From NCBI GenBank assembly GCA_934097255.1, contig CAKONT010000023.1:1-11149 (forward strand): 11,149 bases of DNA, given 5' to 3'. Position 1 is the stretch's first letter, and each line of letters opens with the position of its first letter. This document shows positions 1 to 7,200 of the stretch, in pieces. Made by a program: the position numbers and the translations under genes. The notes under the pieces were generated by a model. The model did no database searches, was not told the DNA's origin, and saw nothing but the letters and a program-made list of their open reading frames with translations. Source of the stretch: an uncultured Bacilli bacterium. Lineage in GTDB: Bacteria; Bacillota_I; Bacilli_A; RF39; UBA660.

Positions 1-153
1 TGATAAACAATTTCTACTATATCCATTTGCTAAATAAAATGCTATTGCGTCAGGTATTACAAATTTAATAAGATATTCATTATAGTTGTTATAGAATGGT
101 AATAATATTTCTTCAAATTCTTTATCTGTAATATCTTCTTTATCTTTAATCAT
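1..153 (-). CDS. Hypothetical protein, N-terminal part only (runs off the left edge)
   Basis: An open frame starts at ATG 151-153 and runs leftward out of the window, showing about 51 residues (starts MIKDKEDITDKEFEEILPFY). A GGAG ribosome site lies just upstream (reverse complement of 161-165). The start codon overlaps the TGA stop of the TnpV-like gene as ATGA, so the two are probably translationally coupled in one leftward operon. The visible part is acidic then hydrophobic, with no motif I recognise. By position it belongs to the same mobile-element gene cluster as the TnpV-like gene. I assign no function. Confidence 0.6.
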   Translation of the reverse strand, partial: MIKDKEDITDKEFEEILLPFYNNYNEYLIKFVIPDAIAFYLANGYSRNCLS

Positions 154-512
154 ATTTCATCTCCATAAATAATCTCTTTTAAAATCATTTCTTCAGCAAT
201 ACTTTTACAATTGTTAATTTTTTGAACCCATAGTAATTGATTTTCAGATTTTAGTTTTTCTGTAATTGATGCATCTGATTTTATTAGGCTATTAACTATG
301 TTATTAATTCCACCTTCAGCAATTATACCGACTGAAAAAAGATGTTCATTTAATTTATCTTTCATAAGTAATTCTTGATATAATGCTTTCTTATTATTTT
401 TTAAGTATTCTAATCTTAACAATCCATATTTATTTAATTGTTTATTTTCTTTTTCAGGTAGTGTTAAATTTGGTAATAAATAATCACCACATTTTTTATA
501 AGTTATTTTCAT
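150..512 (-). CDS. tnpV: TnpV-like transposon-encoded protein
   Basis: A 120-residue protein read from ATG 510-512. The frame stays open upstream to 560, but the start at 512 has a good ribosome site (AAAGGAT, about 8 nt away) and the upstream codons give an unlikely leucine-rich tail. It begins MKITYKKCGDYLLPNLTLPE, continues with a KYG-LR-EYLK block, and ends near a W-V-x-K-I-NN and EE-x-x-L-x-E-I-I-Y pattern. Together these are the hallmarks I know for the TnpV family. TnpV proteins are small proteins of unknown role carried by Tn4451-type and related mobilizable elements in Clostridia. Its stop overlaps the next gene's start. It marks the left flank as mobile-element DNA, probably a different element from the retron-bearing one. 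The family call comes from memory of the motif pattern. Confidence 0.72.
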   Translation of the reverse strand: MKITYKKCGDYLLPNLTLPEKENKQLNKYGLLRLEYLKNNKKALYQELLMKDKLNEHLFSVGIIAEGGINNIVNSLIKSDASITEKLKSENQLLWVQKINNCKSIAEEMILKEIIYGDEI

Positions 513-562
513 AATATTTATCCTTTCATTTATATGAAGAATTAATAATAGTATTAACATTT

Positions 563-587
563 TTAGGTACCCGTTTAGGTACTCAAT
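563..587 (+). repeat. TTAGG-type direct repeat pair A
   Basis: Two copies of TTTAGGTAC follow each other about 12 bp apart, roughly one helical turn. The same kind of pair recurs at 784-805 and 8251-8273. The spacing and recurrence resemble arm-type binding sites for the N-terminal domain of tyrosine integrases, by analogy with the DR2 repeats of Tn916. That role is inferred. The pair lies between the TnpV-like gene and the 700-714 core repeat. Confidence 0.45.
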
Positions 588-699
588 TCGTAATATTGAT
601 TAAAATTATATAATATTTAATAATTAGATTTAATTTAAAATTGCTTGAAATATAAGGAAATTAACTAGCAATAATTTATTTTATGTGCAATATATTTTT

Positions 700-714
700 G
701 CCCCCTGAAGAGAG
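700..714 (+). repeat. 15-bp direct repeat, left copy (possible att core)
   Basis: The block GCCCCCTGAAGAGAG is identical to 8370-8384. Bases on both sides differ (T and A here, C and T there). A run of five C in such AT-rich DNA is conspicuous. The last bases form the left arm of the terminator at 710-742, so the block could be a shared terminator type or the crossover core of an integrated element. The right half (GAAGAGAG) also appears at 987-994. Confidence 0.55.
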
Positions 715-742
715 AGATGAATTAGTATCTCTCTCATTTTTT
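710..742 (+). terminator. Rho-independent terminator, rightward
   Basis: A perfect 9-bp stem (GAGAGAGAT 710-718 with ATCTCTCTC 727-735) has an 8-nt loop and is followed by A and six T (737-742). No + strand gene lies upstream: the nearest genes to the left point the other way. It would therefore end either an unseen small RNA from about 590-700 or read-through from the left. Confidence in the structure is high; which transcript it ends is unclear. Confidence 0.75.
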
Positions 743-783
743 GTAGTAAAATCAAGGGCTTCCGGGGATTTGACATTTAGCAC

Positions 784-805
784 TTAGGCCCAATTTAGGT
801 CCAAT
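784..805 (+). repeat. TTAGG-type direct repeat pair B
   Basis: CTTAGGCCCA is followed by TTTAGGTCCA 11 bp later, matching pairs A (563-587) and C (8251-8273) in layout and strand. It lies about 70 bp to the right of the 15-bp core at 700-714, inside the proposed element. The arm-site role for a tyrosine integrase is an inference. Confidence 0.45.
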
Positions 806-833
806 AAAATTTAGCATTTACTGGAATTTTTTC

Positions 834-859
834 TTATTTTGTAAGGAATTACAAAATAA
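834..859. repeat. Perfect 11-bp inverted repeat
   Basis: TTATTTTGTAA (834-844) and TTACAAAATAA (849-859) are exact reverse complements around GGAA. Neither strand has a clean T-tract after the stem, so it is not a typical terminator. It could be a binding site for a dimeric protein or a cruciform-prone site near the element end. Confidence 0.5.
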
Positions 860-1068
860 AATAAATCATATATAAATCGTATGTAAATATAAATATTATT
901 TCGTAGAAACCTATAAATCAAGGACTTATTGACAAAAAGAATTCTCTTCAAGTAGAAAATAGTTGAAATGATTTGACAGAACCTTCCGAAGAGAGAAAAC
1001 GACTTGATGTCATTTTTATTGAAAAATGTATAATTAAAATACTAAAATTAAAAAAATGTTAACTTGCT

Positions 1069-1097
1069 TTGACATTTTAAAAAAATTAAGTTAAAAT
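1069..1097 (+). promoter_or_regulatory. Retron promoter
   Basis: A consensus -35 (TTGACA, 1069-1074) and a near-consensus -10 (TAAAAT, 1092-1097) are separated by exactly 17 bp. Transcription would begin about 7 nt downstream (1103-1105), only a few bases before the a1 repeat at 1108. This is where a retron RNA should start. One promoter therefore serves the msr-msd RNA and, by read-through, the reverse transcriptase gene. Confidence 0.78.
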
Positions 1098-1103
1098 AAA
1101 TTA

Positions 1104-1250
1104 CTAAGGAAGAATTGCAGCTCGTATGCGCTTCGCTACGGTTTAAAAAAGGTTTTAACATATAGGTATCATCTATAATATTATATACTATAATATTGTT
1201 TTAATATTATGGGCTTTGTACTTAAATCTACAATGTGAGAATTCTTCCCT
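1104..1250 (+). ncRNA. Retron msr-msd non-coding RNA
   Basis: The RNA is bounded by the inverted repeats a1 (GGAAGAATT, 1108-1116) and a2 (AATTCTTCC, 1240-1248), which pair perfectly over 9 bp. Just after a1 is CAGC (1118-1121); G1120 in the AGC context is the best candidate for the branching guanosine. Then come hairpins at 1123-1140 (CGTA/TACG plus GCG/CGC with a bulged T), at 1141-1159 (GTT-AAAA/TTTT-AAC, again with a bulged T) and at 1161-1177 (TATAG/CTATA). These suit the msr. The msd would hold the hairpin at 1188-1212 (10 bp, 5-nt loop) and a small one at 1216-1233. An msDNA of very roughly 75-80 nt is expected. The boundary of the copied region and the branch point are inferred. The position directly upstream of a retron RT supports the call. 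Confidence 0.82.
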
Positions 1251-1270
1251 TTTTTATTGAGGTGATAAAG

Positions 1271-2875
1271 TTGAATTTTACTATAAATACTATTGAAGAA
1301 TTAGCTACTTATATTAAAGTACCAGTCAACTTTTTAAGATATGTCATTTTTGTAAAGAAAGACAATTATATTACTTTTAATATATTAAAGAAAAGTGGAG
1401 ACTATAGGCAAATTACAGCCCCTAAATCTGAATTAAAATATATTCAAAGACAATTACTTAAATTTTTAGAAAAGAAATATGAGTTTCTTGCTTGTCAGCA
1501 TGGGTTTATTAAGGGTAAAAGCAATGTTACAAACGCACAATGTCATGTAAATAAGCGATTTATACTTAATGGAGATATTGAAAATTTTTTTGATAATATA
1601 CATTTTGGAAGAGTAAGAGGTTTATTTATGAATGAACCATTTAATTATTCAAATAAAGTTGCAACCATCATTGCTAAAATTACTTGTAATGATGGTAAAT
1701 TACCTCAAGGAGCTCCAACATCACCAATTATTTCCAATATGATTTGTTATAAAATAGATAAAGAATTATCCTTTATTGCAAGAAAAAACAACTGTAAGTA
1801 TACAAGATATGCAGATGACATTACATTTTCTACGGATGCTGAGTCATTCCCAAAGGAAATAGCTGAAATCATTGATGGTAAAGTATATTTTTCTGATAAG
1901 GTGATAAGAATTGTTAATGGTGGATTTAACAATGGATTTGTATTTAACAACAAGAAGACAAAACTTTTTAAGCGATTTGTTAGGCAAGAAGTAACAGGAA
2001 TAGTAGTAAATAAAAAAACAAATGTTAATTACTGCTACGTGAAACAATTAAGAGCAATACTTCATAACATAATTAAAAATGGTTTGCTTGATACATATTT
2101 AAAAACATTTAATGAAAAAACTAAAGATGAATATTTTGCAAGATATACACTATTCAATTATTTATCTGGGAAAATTAACTATTTGAAAATGGTAAAAGGG
2201 GAAACTGATGGTATATACTTAAAATATGCTAATGAATTTAATAAGGCATTTAATGTTGAGGCGTTTGATATAACTGAAGAAATGAAAATCCAAAAATATG
2301 CATCAAAAATGTGTTATGTAATAGAAAGCGATTATGATACAGGAACAGGCTTTTCAATTGAAAATGATTATATCTATACTTCTACACATGTAATATTAAA
2401 TAAGGACATTCTTGATAGTAGGAATCCAAAATATGATGAGCAGTTTCCTATTAAAAGTGATGACAATCCTTTTATATTTTTGCTTCATCCGAGCTTAAAA
2501 AGTAAAACATTAATAAGTAATTATAGTATTTCAAAAGAAAATTATGAGAATGATATTATTTCATTACCTGTTCAAATTAATAATAAGAATCAAATGAAAT
2601 TAGCAAAAAGAAAAGCAAAAATTGGCGAAACCGTATATATGACTGGTTATCCAGCTTTTAATGGTTTTGATCATACGTCAATTCACATAATTAAAACTAA
2701 GATTACAGGTGAAAACATTTTTTTTGGCAGAAAACTTCTTAATACTAACGATTCACCAAAACATGGAATGAGCGGAGGTCCAGTTTTAAATAAAGAAGGT
2801 GAGGTAGTGGGTATAATTTATGCCGGTTTTGATGATGGTAGCAGTGAAAATGTAGGCTTTATAAGTCTGTTATAA
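1271..2875 (+). CDS. Retron reverse transcriptase fused to a trypsin-like serine protease
   Basis: A 534-residue protein. I start it at TTG 1271 because AGGTGA (1260-1265) sits 5 nt upstream. The ATG at 1235 lies inside the retron RNA, overlaps a2 and has no ribosome site. The N-terminal half (about 1-300) is a group II-like RT: NAQCH at 88-92 is the retron NAxxH motif, Y180-A-D-D183 the catalytic box, and VTG 241-243 the retron VTG motif that helps bind the msr stem. After about 340 comes a chymotrypsin-fold peptidase with TSTHV (H373), NDIISL (D428) and GMSGGP (S501), a complete His-Asp-Ser triad. The RT should copy the msd into msDNA; in known retrons msDNA-RT restrains an effector, here probably the fused protease, released on phage attack. 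RT-trypsin fusions are known in retron surveys, and their trigger and substrate are to my knowledge unsettled. No signal peptide or membrane segment is seen, so it should be cytosolic. Confidence 0.92.
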   Translation: MNFTINTIEELATYIKVPVNFLRYVIFVKKDNYITFNILKKSGDYRQITAPKSELKYIQRQLLKFLEKKYEFLACQHGFIKGKSNVTNAQCHVNKRFILNGDIENFFDNIHFGRVRGLFMNEPFNYSNKVATIIAKITCNDGKLPQGAPTSPIISNMICYKIDKELSFIARKNNCKYTRYADDITFSTDAESFPKEIAEIIDGKVYFSDKVIRIVNGGFNNGFVFNNKKTKLFKRFVRQEVTGIVVNKKTNVNYCYVKQLRAILHNIIKNGLLDTYLKTFNEKTKDEYFARYTLFNYLSGKINYLKMVKGETDGIYLKYANEFNKAFNVEAFDITEEMKIQKYASKMCYVIESDYDTGTGFSIENDYIYTSTHVILNKDILDSRNPKYDEQFPIKSDDNPFIFLLHPSLKSKTLISNYSISKENYENDIISLPVQINNKNQMKLAKRKAKIGETVYMTGYPAFNGFDHTSIHIIKTKITGENIFFGRKLLNTNDSPKHGMSGGPVLNKEGEVVGIIYAGFDDGSSENVGFISLL

Positions 2876-2881
2876 AAAAGA

Positions 2882-3271
2882 CTAGGAATTAATCTGGCCT
2901 TCATTCATTTCATTAATTAAAGATGTTATATCAGTTAAAGCATTCTTATATAGATGAGTATAAGTATTTAAAGTTTCTTTAATTTTAAAACGTCCTAAAA
3001 ATTGTGATACAGTATTAATATTATCTCCTTTATAGTTATACATCGTGATGTCTTTAACAATAGTGGACCTATTCTCAATAAATAGGTCAATTAATTGTTT
3101 AAGGTTTAAAGCACTAACATTAGCTTCATCCTGAGATTTAATTAAAAATTCGGCTTCTGCTTCTTGTGCTTCTCTTTTAGTCATATACTTTTTAAAGTGG
3201 TATTGGCTAGAAGTTCCATCAAGTTTTTTATATCTTGTCCTAGATAAATTCTTTAGTATATTTAACAACAA
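2882..3271 (-). pseudogene. int: Tyrosine integrase remnant with internal deletion
   Basis: A 129-residue frame in place of the usual 370-400. It has the arm-binding N-terminal region (TKREAQEAEAEF, about 31-42), part of the core-binding SAM-like region (LKQLIDLFIENR about 57-68, then ITMYNY 75-80), and then jumps to the C-terminal tail of the family: INTVSQFLG (85-93) and TLNTYTHLY (99-107) with the nucleophile-type Y104. The catalytic Arg and the HxxR block between them are gone, and the LGH box reads LGR. The junction is in frame, near residue 82. The only start is a TTG with a stop just upstream and no good ribosome site, so the N-terminus may also be cut. It cannot be an active recombinase, though a DNA-binding fragment is conceivable. 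Its 3' end faces the retron and the left repeats, the usual direction for an integrase facing its att site. Confidence 0.8.
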
Positions 3272-3283
3272 ATTCTAATTTAG

Positions 3284-3292
3284 TGGTATAAT
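3284..3292 (+). promoter_or_regulatory. Extended -10 promoter for the helical protein/STAND operon
   Basis: TGGTATAAT is an extended -10 (TG-N-TATAAT). No good -35 is seen 17 bp upstream, which is common for extended -10 promoters. The start would be near 3299, giving a short leader that runs straight into the terminator at 3306-3345. Confidence 0.55.
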
Positions 3293-3305
3293 ATATATAA
3301 ATAAT

Positions 3306-3345
3306 AGAGTGTGTTTCATTTTTAAGATGGAATATGCTCTTTTTT
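3306..3345 (+). terminator. Leader intrinsic terminator (possible attenuator)
   Basis: The arms 3306-3319 and 3327-3340 pair over all 14 positions as RNA (ten Watson-Crick, four G-U), with a 7-nt loop and five T directly after. It lies between the extended -10 promoter (3284-3292) and the ribosome site at 3349. A transcript would thus meet a terminator within about 50 nt of its start, before any gene. The G-U pairs are all compatible with this strand; the reverse strand would have mismatches at those positions. It may limit expression of the operon, or simply block transcription entering from the left. Confidence 0.68.
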
Positions 3346-3358
3346 CATGGAGGTAACA

Positions 3359-4228
3359 ATGAAGAAATCTAAGTTAAGAGGCTATATATATGATTTAGAA
3401 CATAAAAACAAGAATTTTTCTTTTAATAAGATTATAAGAATACTGGATATAAGTAATATGATCTATATTGATATGATTAAAAACATTGAGTTTAGAGAAA
3501 TATCAGATTATAAAAAATCTAAGTACATGTTTAAAGAAATATCAGAAGAACTTGAAGAAGTTAATGATTTGTTAGGCAAAGAAAAAACTCTTATGGCTGT
3601 ATGTTTATTAAGAAATGTTTTTGAAGAAATAATGTATATAATCGCTACAACCATAGAAACAGTTGATATAGATATAATGACTAAAGCTAGCTATTTTTAT
3701 AAAATAGTGGCTGATCATTGCGATGAATTGTTATATAGTTATACCTCTGAAGATATAAAAGAATTATATGGTTATATGTCTAAGATTACACATGTAACTA
3801 ATGTTAAAGAAGCAACCAGTTATTTAGTTGGTAATAAACAAATAAAGAAATACATTAATAATGAGATTAAATTTATAAAATTAATAATTGAGAATATTTA
3901 TTTAGAGTTTATTAACAAAAAATTAGAATTAGATAATAGCATGTGTGATAATATTATAATTATTTCAAGCTATGTTGATTTAATAAATGTAATATATTTT
4001 ACTGCCAACTCTACAGGAGAACATAAAAGAATAGAATTATATTTTTATGGAGAAAAAAATCAAAAATACTTAAATGAAAAACGTGAACAAATGATACAAG
4101 AATTTAAAGAAATTCAAAAATCTAATGTTAAAATGACTAAAACTATAAATGATATATCGAAAGAATTAGATAGGCAAATAAAAGAAAAAAATTACACAAA
4201 AATTGTAAAAAATATACTTAGTAAATGA
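3359..4228 (+). CDS. Helical protein of unknown function (HEPN-like at best), partner of the STAND NTPase
   Basis: A 289-residue protein. I use ATG 3359, which has GGAGG (3349-3353) upstream; the in-frame ATG at 3347 overlaps that site and would be a worse start. The sequence is almost wholly helical and lysine/isoleucine-rich. A block LLRNVFEEIMYI (83-94) followed by YGYMSKITHVTN (137-148) has the R...E ... S-x3-H pattern found in several HEPN-like and related helical families of defence loci. The canonical HEPN RNase motif R-x4-6-H is absent, so nuclease activity cannot be claimed. Residues about 232-275 look like a coiled coil. The next gene starts 13 nt after its stop, so the two form an operon. 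It may be the effector or an adaptor of the NTPase. I do not recognise the family with certainty. Confidence 0.7.
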   Translation: MKKSKLRGYIYDLEHKNKNFSFNKIIRILDISNMIYIDMIKNIEFREISDYKKSKYMFKEISEELEEVNDLLGKEKTLMAVCLLRNVFEEIMYIIATTIETVDIDIMTKASYFYKIVADHCDELLYSYTSEDIKELYGYMSKITHVTNVKEATSYLVGNKQIKKYINNEIKFIKLIIENIYLEFINKKLELDNSMCDNIIIISSYVDLINVIYFTANSTGEHKRIELYFYGEKNQKYLNEKREQMIQEFKEIQKSNVKMTKTINDISKELDRQIKEKNYTKIVKNILSK

Positions 4229-4241
4229 ATGGAGGCTGAAT

Positions 4242-7200
4242 ATGGAGTATAAAATATTAAATGATAATAATAGAAAGTATATGACAGATGGTATAAATAA
4301 TAATTTAAATTTTGAATGGGAAGATAGTCATTTACTTGATCAAATAATTAGGAAGATTGACGATATTTATCCATATTCTTATGATCCTCAAGAATTTATT
4401 GATGATAAATACTATCTAAATGAAATTAATAAACTTTTTAAATTGTTATTTAATAGAAAGATAGATAAAACAGATTTTTTAAATAAATTAGAAAAATTAT
4501 TCAATGAGATGTTAATTAAATATCCATCTCTAAGCTATCAATATAGATATAATATTAATATGTACAAAGAGATTATTTCTAACTCGAACAGATTAATTAT
4601 AAAAGGTTGTGGTGGAATAGGGAAAAGCTATTTTATATATAAATTAGAAGAAACATTTAGTGAAAATAATATAGATCATCTATGTGTTTATGGAAAGTAT
4701 AATGATTCTATACCTGAAACTATATATGATGAATTAAAAAATAAGAAAAAGGATTTTTACTTTGTTATTGATGCGTTGAATGAGTTTGAAGAAAGTGAGC
4801 AACAAAAAATATTAAATCATCTTAAACGTATTGAAAAAAAGAAGAATTTAAATATTATCATTACCTATAGAACTTCTTCTTTAAAAAATAATATAGTCGA
4901 ACAGTTAAAAAGACTTTTAAAAAATGAATATGATTTTAAAGGAGTAGATTTTGAATCAAGTATATTAAAGTTAATTGAAACGTATGGAGTTGAAACTGTT
5001 AGATTAATTGATGTTATTGAATCAAATAATCCATTATATTTAACAATGTTAAATAAAATTCTTTTTAATTCAAAAATTAAAGGGGAAAAACTTCCGAGTG
5101 TAGCACAAATGACTTTTATAATGGAAAGTTATATTAAGGGAATATGTGGGTTAGAAAATTGGAAAATTGTAAAAAAAATTGGTTCATTCATGTTTGATAA
5201 TAGTAAGATTTCAATAACTGAAGATGAATTAAAAACAATCACAGGAAATAAATTTGACTATTTTGTAGAAAATATGATCCAAAATGATTTTATGGGTTCA
5301 TATGAGAATAATAATACAGTGTACTTTTTGTTTAATATACAGAGATTATCAGATTATATTATAGCTAGATCTTTATTTGATTTTATAAAAGATAAAACTG
5401 AGGATGAAACTATTACCGTAATTAATGAAAAGTTAGATAAAATGTATTCAATGCATGAGGCATTTGCATTAGTTATATTAGATAAGTATAAAGATAAAGA
5501 TATTAATATGGCACTTCGTATAATATTTAAGTCAGATATAGCCAAAGAATTGGACATAGAAATATTTAAAAAGATTTCTTTTAATAGTAATCAAATAAAA
5601 TGCATACAGGAATTTATTAAGTATGAAAATGTTCAAAGCCTTTTCTTATTATTGGGAGGATATCCCAACAGACCTTTTAATTGTAAAAACTATTTGAATC
5701 AAAAAATACTTGATGATGAAAATATTCAAAAGAAATTATTAGTAAAATTTAGGGAATCAGGATACTTAATTCATTTAAAAAACATGGTATATATTTTACC
5801 ATTTTTAGAAAAAGAAACTGATATATTAGAAGAGTATTTTTATTATGCTTTTTGGTTAATGTCTGTACCAGTTGAGAGAATAAGAAAATTGGCAATAAAA
5901 GTAGTATATGATATTTCTTATAAAAACAAAAAATATGTAAATTATTTAATTGATTTTTATGATAAGATTAATGAACTTTATATTAAAAAAGGTATAATAC
6001 ATGTTTTAACTAAACTTTCCAAATCAAGAAAAATAACAAGTTTTATAAAAAGCGTATATCATAATTCAGAAGAAATAGATGCTGAAATAGTATATAGAAC
6101 ATCAGTATATTTAGATAAAGAAAATGAATATCAGCTATTAAATAAGAAAAATTTAAATACTATTATTTCTAGCAATATAGATGTAGATTCAAAGTTGGAT
6201 TTAAAGCAAATATTATTTATTGCAGATGCTTATGAAAAAAATTTGCTAAAATTTGATAGATTCTCTCATGGAAATACTTTATCATTACATAATGATTTTA
6301 TCCTTAATGATAATCAAGAAATATTAAAATATAATAAAGAATTACAACAAAAATTCAGCTGTATAAAGAATAATGGTTATTGTAAATATTCATTAGGAAA
6401 TAGTTTGTTTAAAAATTATATGAAACCAGTTGAAATTATTACTATTGATACAGAAAGAATGTTTATATTGTTTCAAGAAATATTCAAAAAGTTGTGTGTT
6501 ATTTATGAATATGATTGTTATAAAAAAGAAAAATTTGATATTCATTTAAATAAATTTGGGGATTCTCTTTTAAAAAAAATCTTGTTGATGAGTCAAGAAA
6601 TTTTACTTGGATCACTGATGACAAATTATTATACGAGTGAATTTTATGTATACAATGATGATAAAACCTTCGGATATAAAAATTATTCTTATCTAATGTT
6701 TGATGAAGAACAAATATACTTGACTTCACCTGTTAGTCCATATAATGAATTGATTGATAAGTTAAATAATAAGATATGTGAAACGATTGAATTATACAAA
6801 AACAATAATTATAGATGGTTTAAAAGCAAAAAAGACTCAATAGATAATTGTTGTAAAATGATTAAACCAATAATATACGATAATACGAGTTGGAGTTTAA
6901 TAGGAGGAGAAGTTCATTTGTTTCTTGCTGATTTAATTAATGTTTCATATTCATGTTATATGGCTTTTAATCCTCAGGAAAAATTAACAGGCAATGAAAA
7001 TTCTAGATATCTAACTATTGAAAATAAAACATATTATGGCGACGTGAGTAATTATTCATCTGAAAAATATAGTAAAAATATGAATATTCCTAATTTTGAA
7101 TCAAACTCTTCGGATATAAAAGAAACTAATATGGCATTTCCATCCCCAAACTTAGTTAAGTATTTAAATCTAAAATATAATTTTAAAACATCTTCATGGG

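Larger units (their letters stand above)
743..1068. other. Non-coding spacer with repeats and no convincing gene
   Basis: I see no ORF with a ribosome site here. It holds the TTAGG repeat pair B (784-805), a perfect 11-bp inverted repeat at 834-859, and repeated blocks. AAATCAAGG-G/A-CTT occurs near 751 and 915, each followed by ATTTGACA or ATTGACA. A further GATTTGACA at 971-979 is followed at once by CCGAAGAGAG. Such clusters are typical of the regulatory and attachment ends of integrative elements. The DNA looks like a left element end, partly duplicated or decayed. Confidence 0.5.

Noticed and set aside
929..957. TTGACA at 929-934 as a second retron promoter
   Set aside because: No -10 box follows at 16-18 bp. 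The promoter at 1069-1097 is far better and starts at a1.
1235..1270. ATG 1235 as start of the reverse transcriptase
   Set aside because: It lies inside the retron RNA and overlaps a2, with no ribosome site. TTG 1271 has a strong AGGTGA site at proper spacing.
1747..2047. Leftward ORFs inside the RT gene
   Set aside because: Shadows of the RT coding frame, with low-complexity composition and no ribosome site.
3347..3358. ATG 3347 as start of the helical protein
   Set aside because: It overlaps the GGAGG site that serves ATG 3359.
3359..4228. Calling the helical protein a HEPN ribonuclease
   Set aside because: No R-x4-6-H motif is present. Only the general helical pattern is similar.
5354..6729. 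Leftward ORFs inside the STAND gene (5354-5557 and 6499-6729)
   Set aside because: Shadows of the long + strand gene, with no motif or ribosome site.
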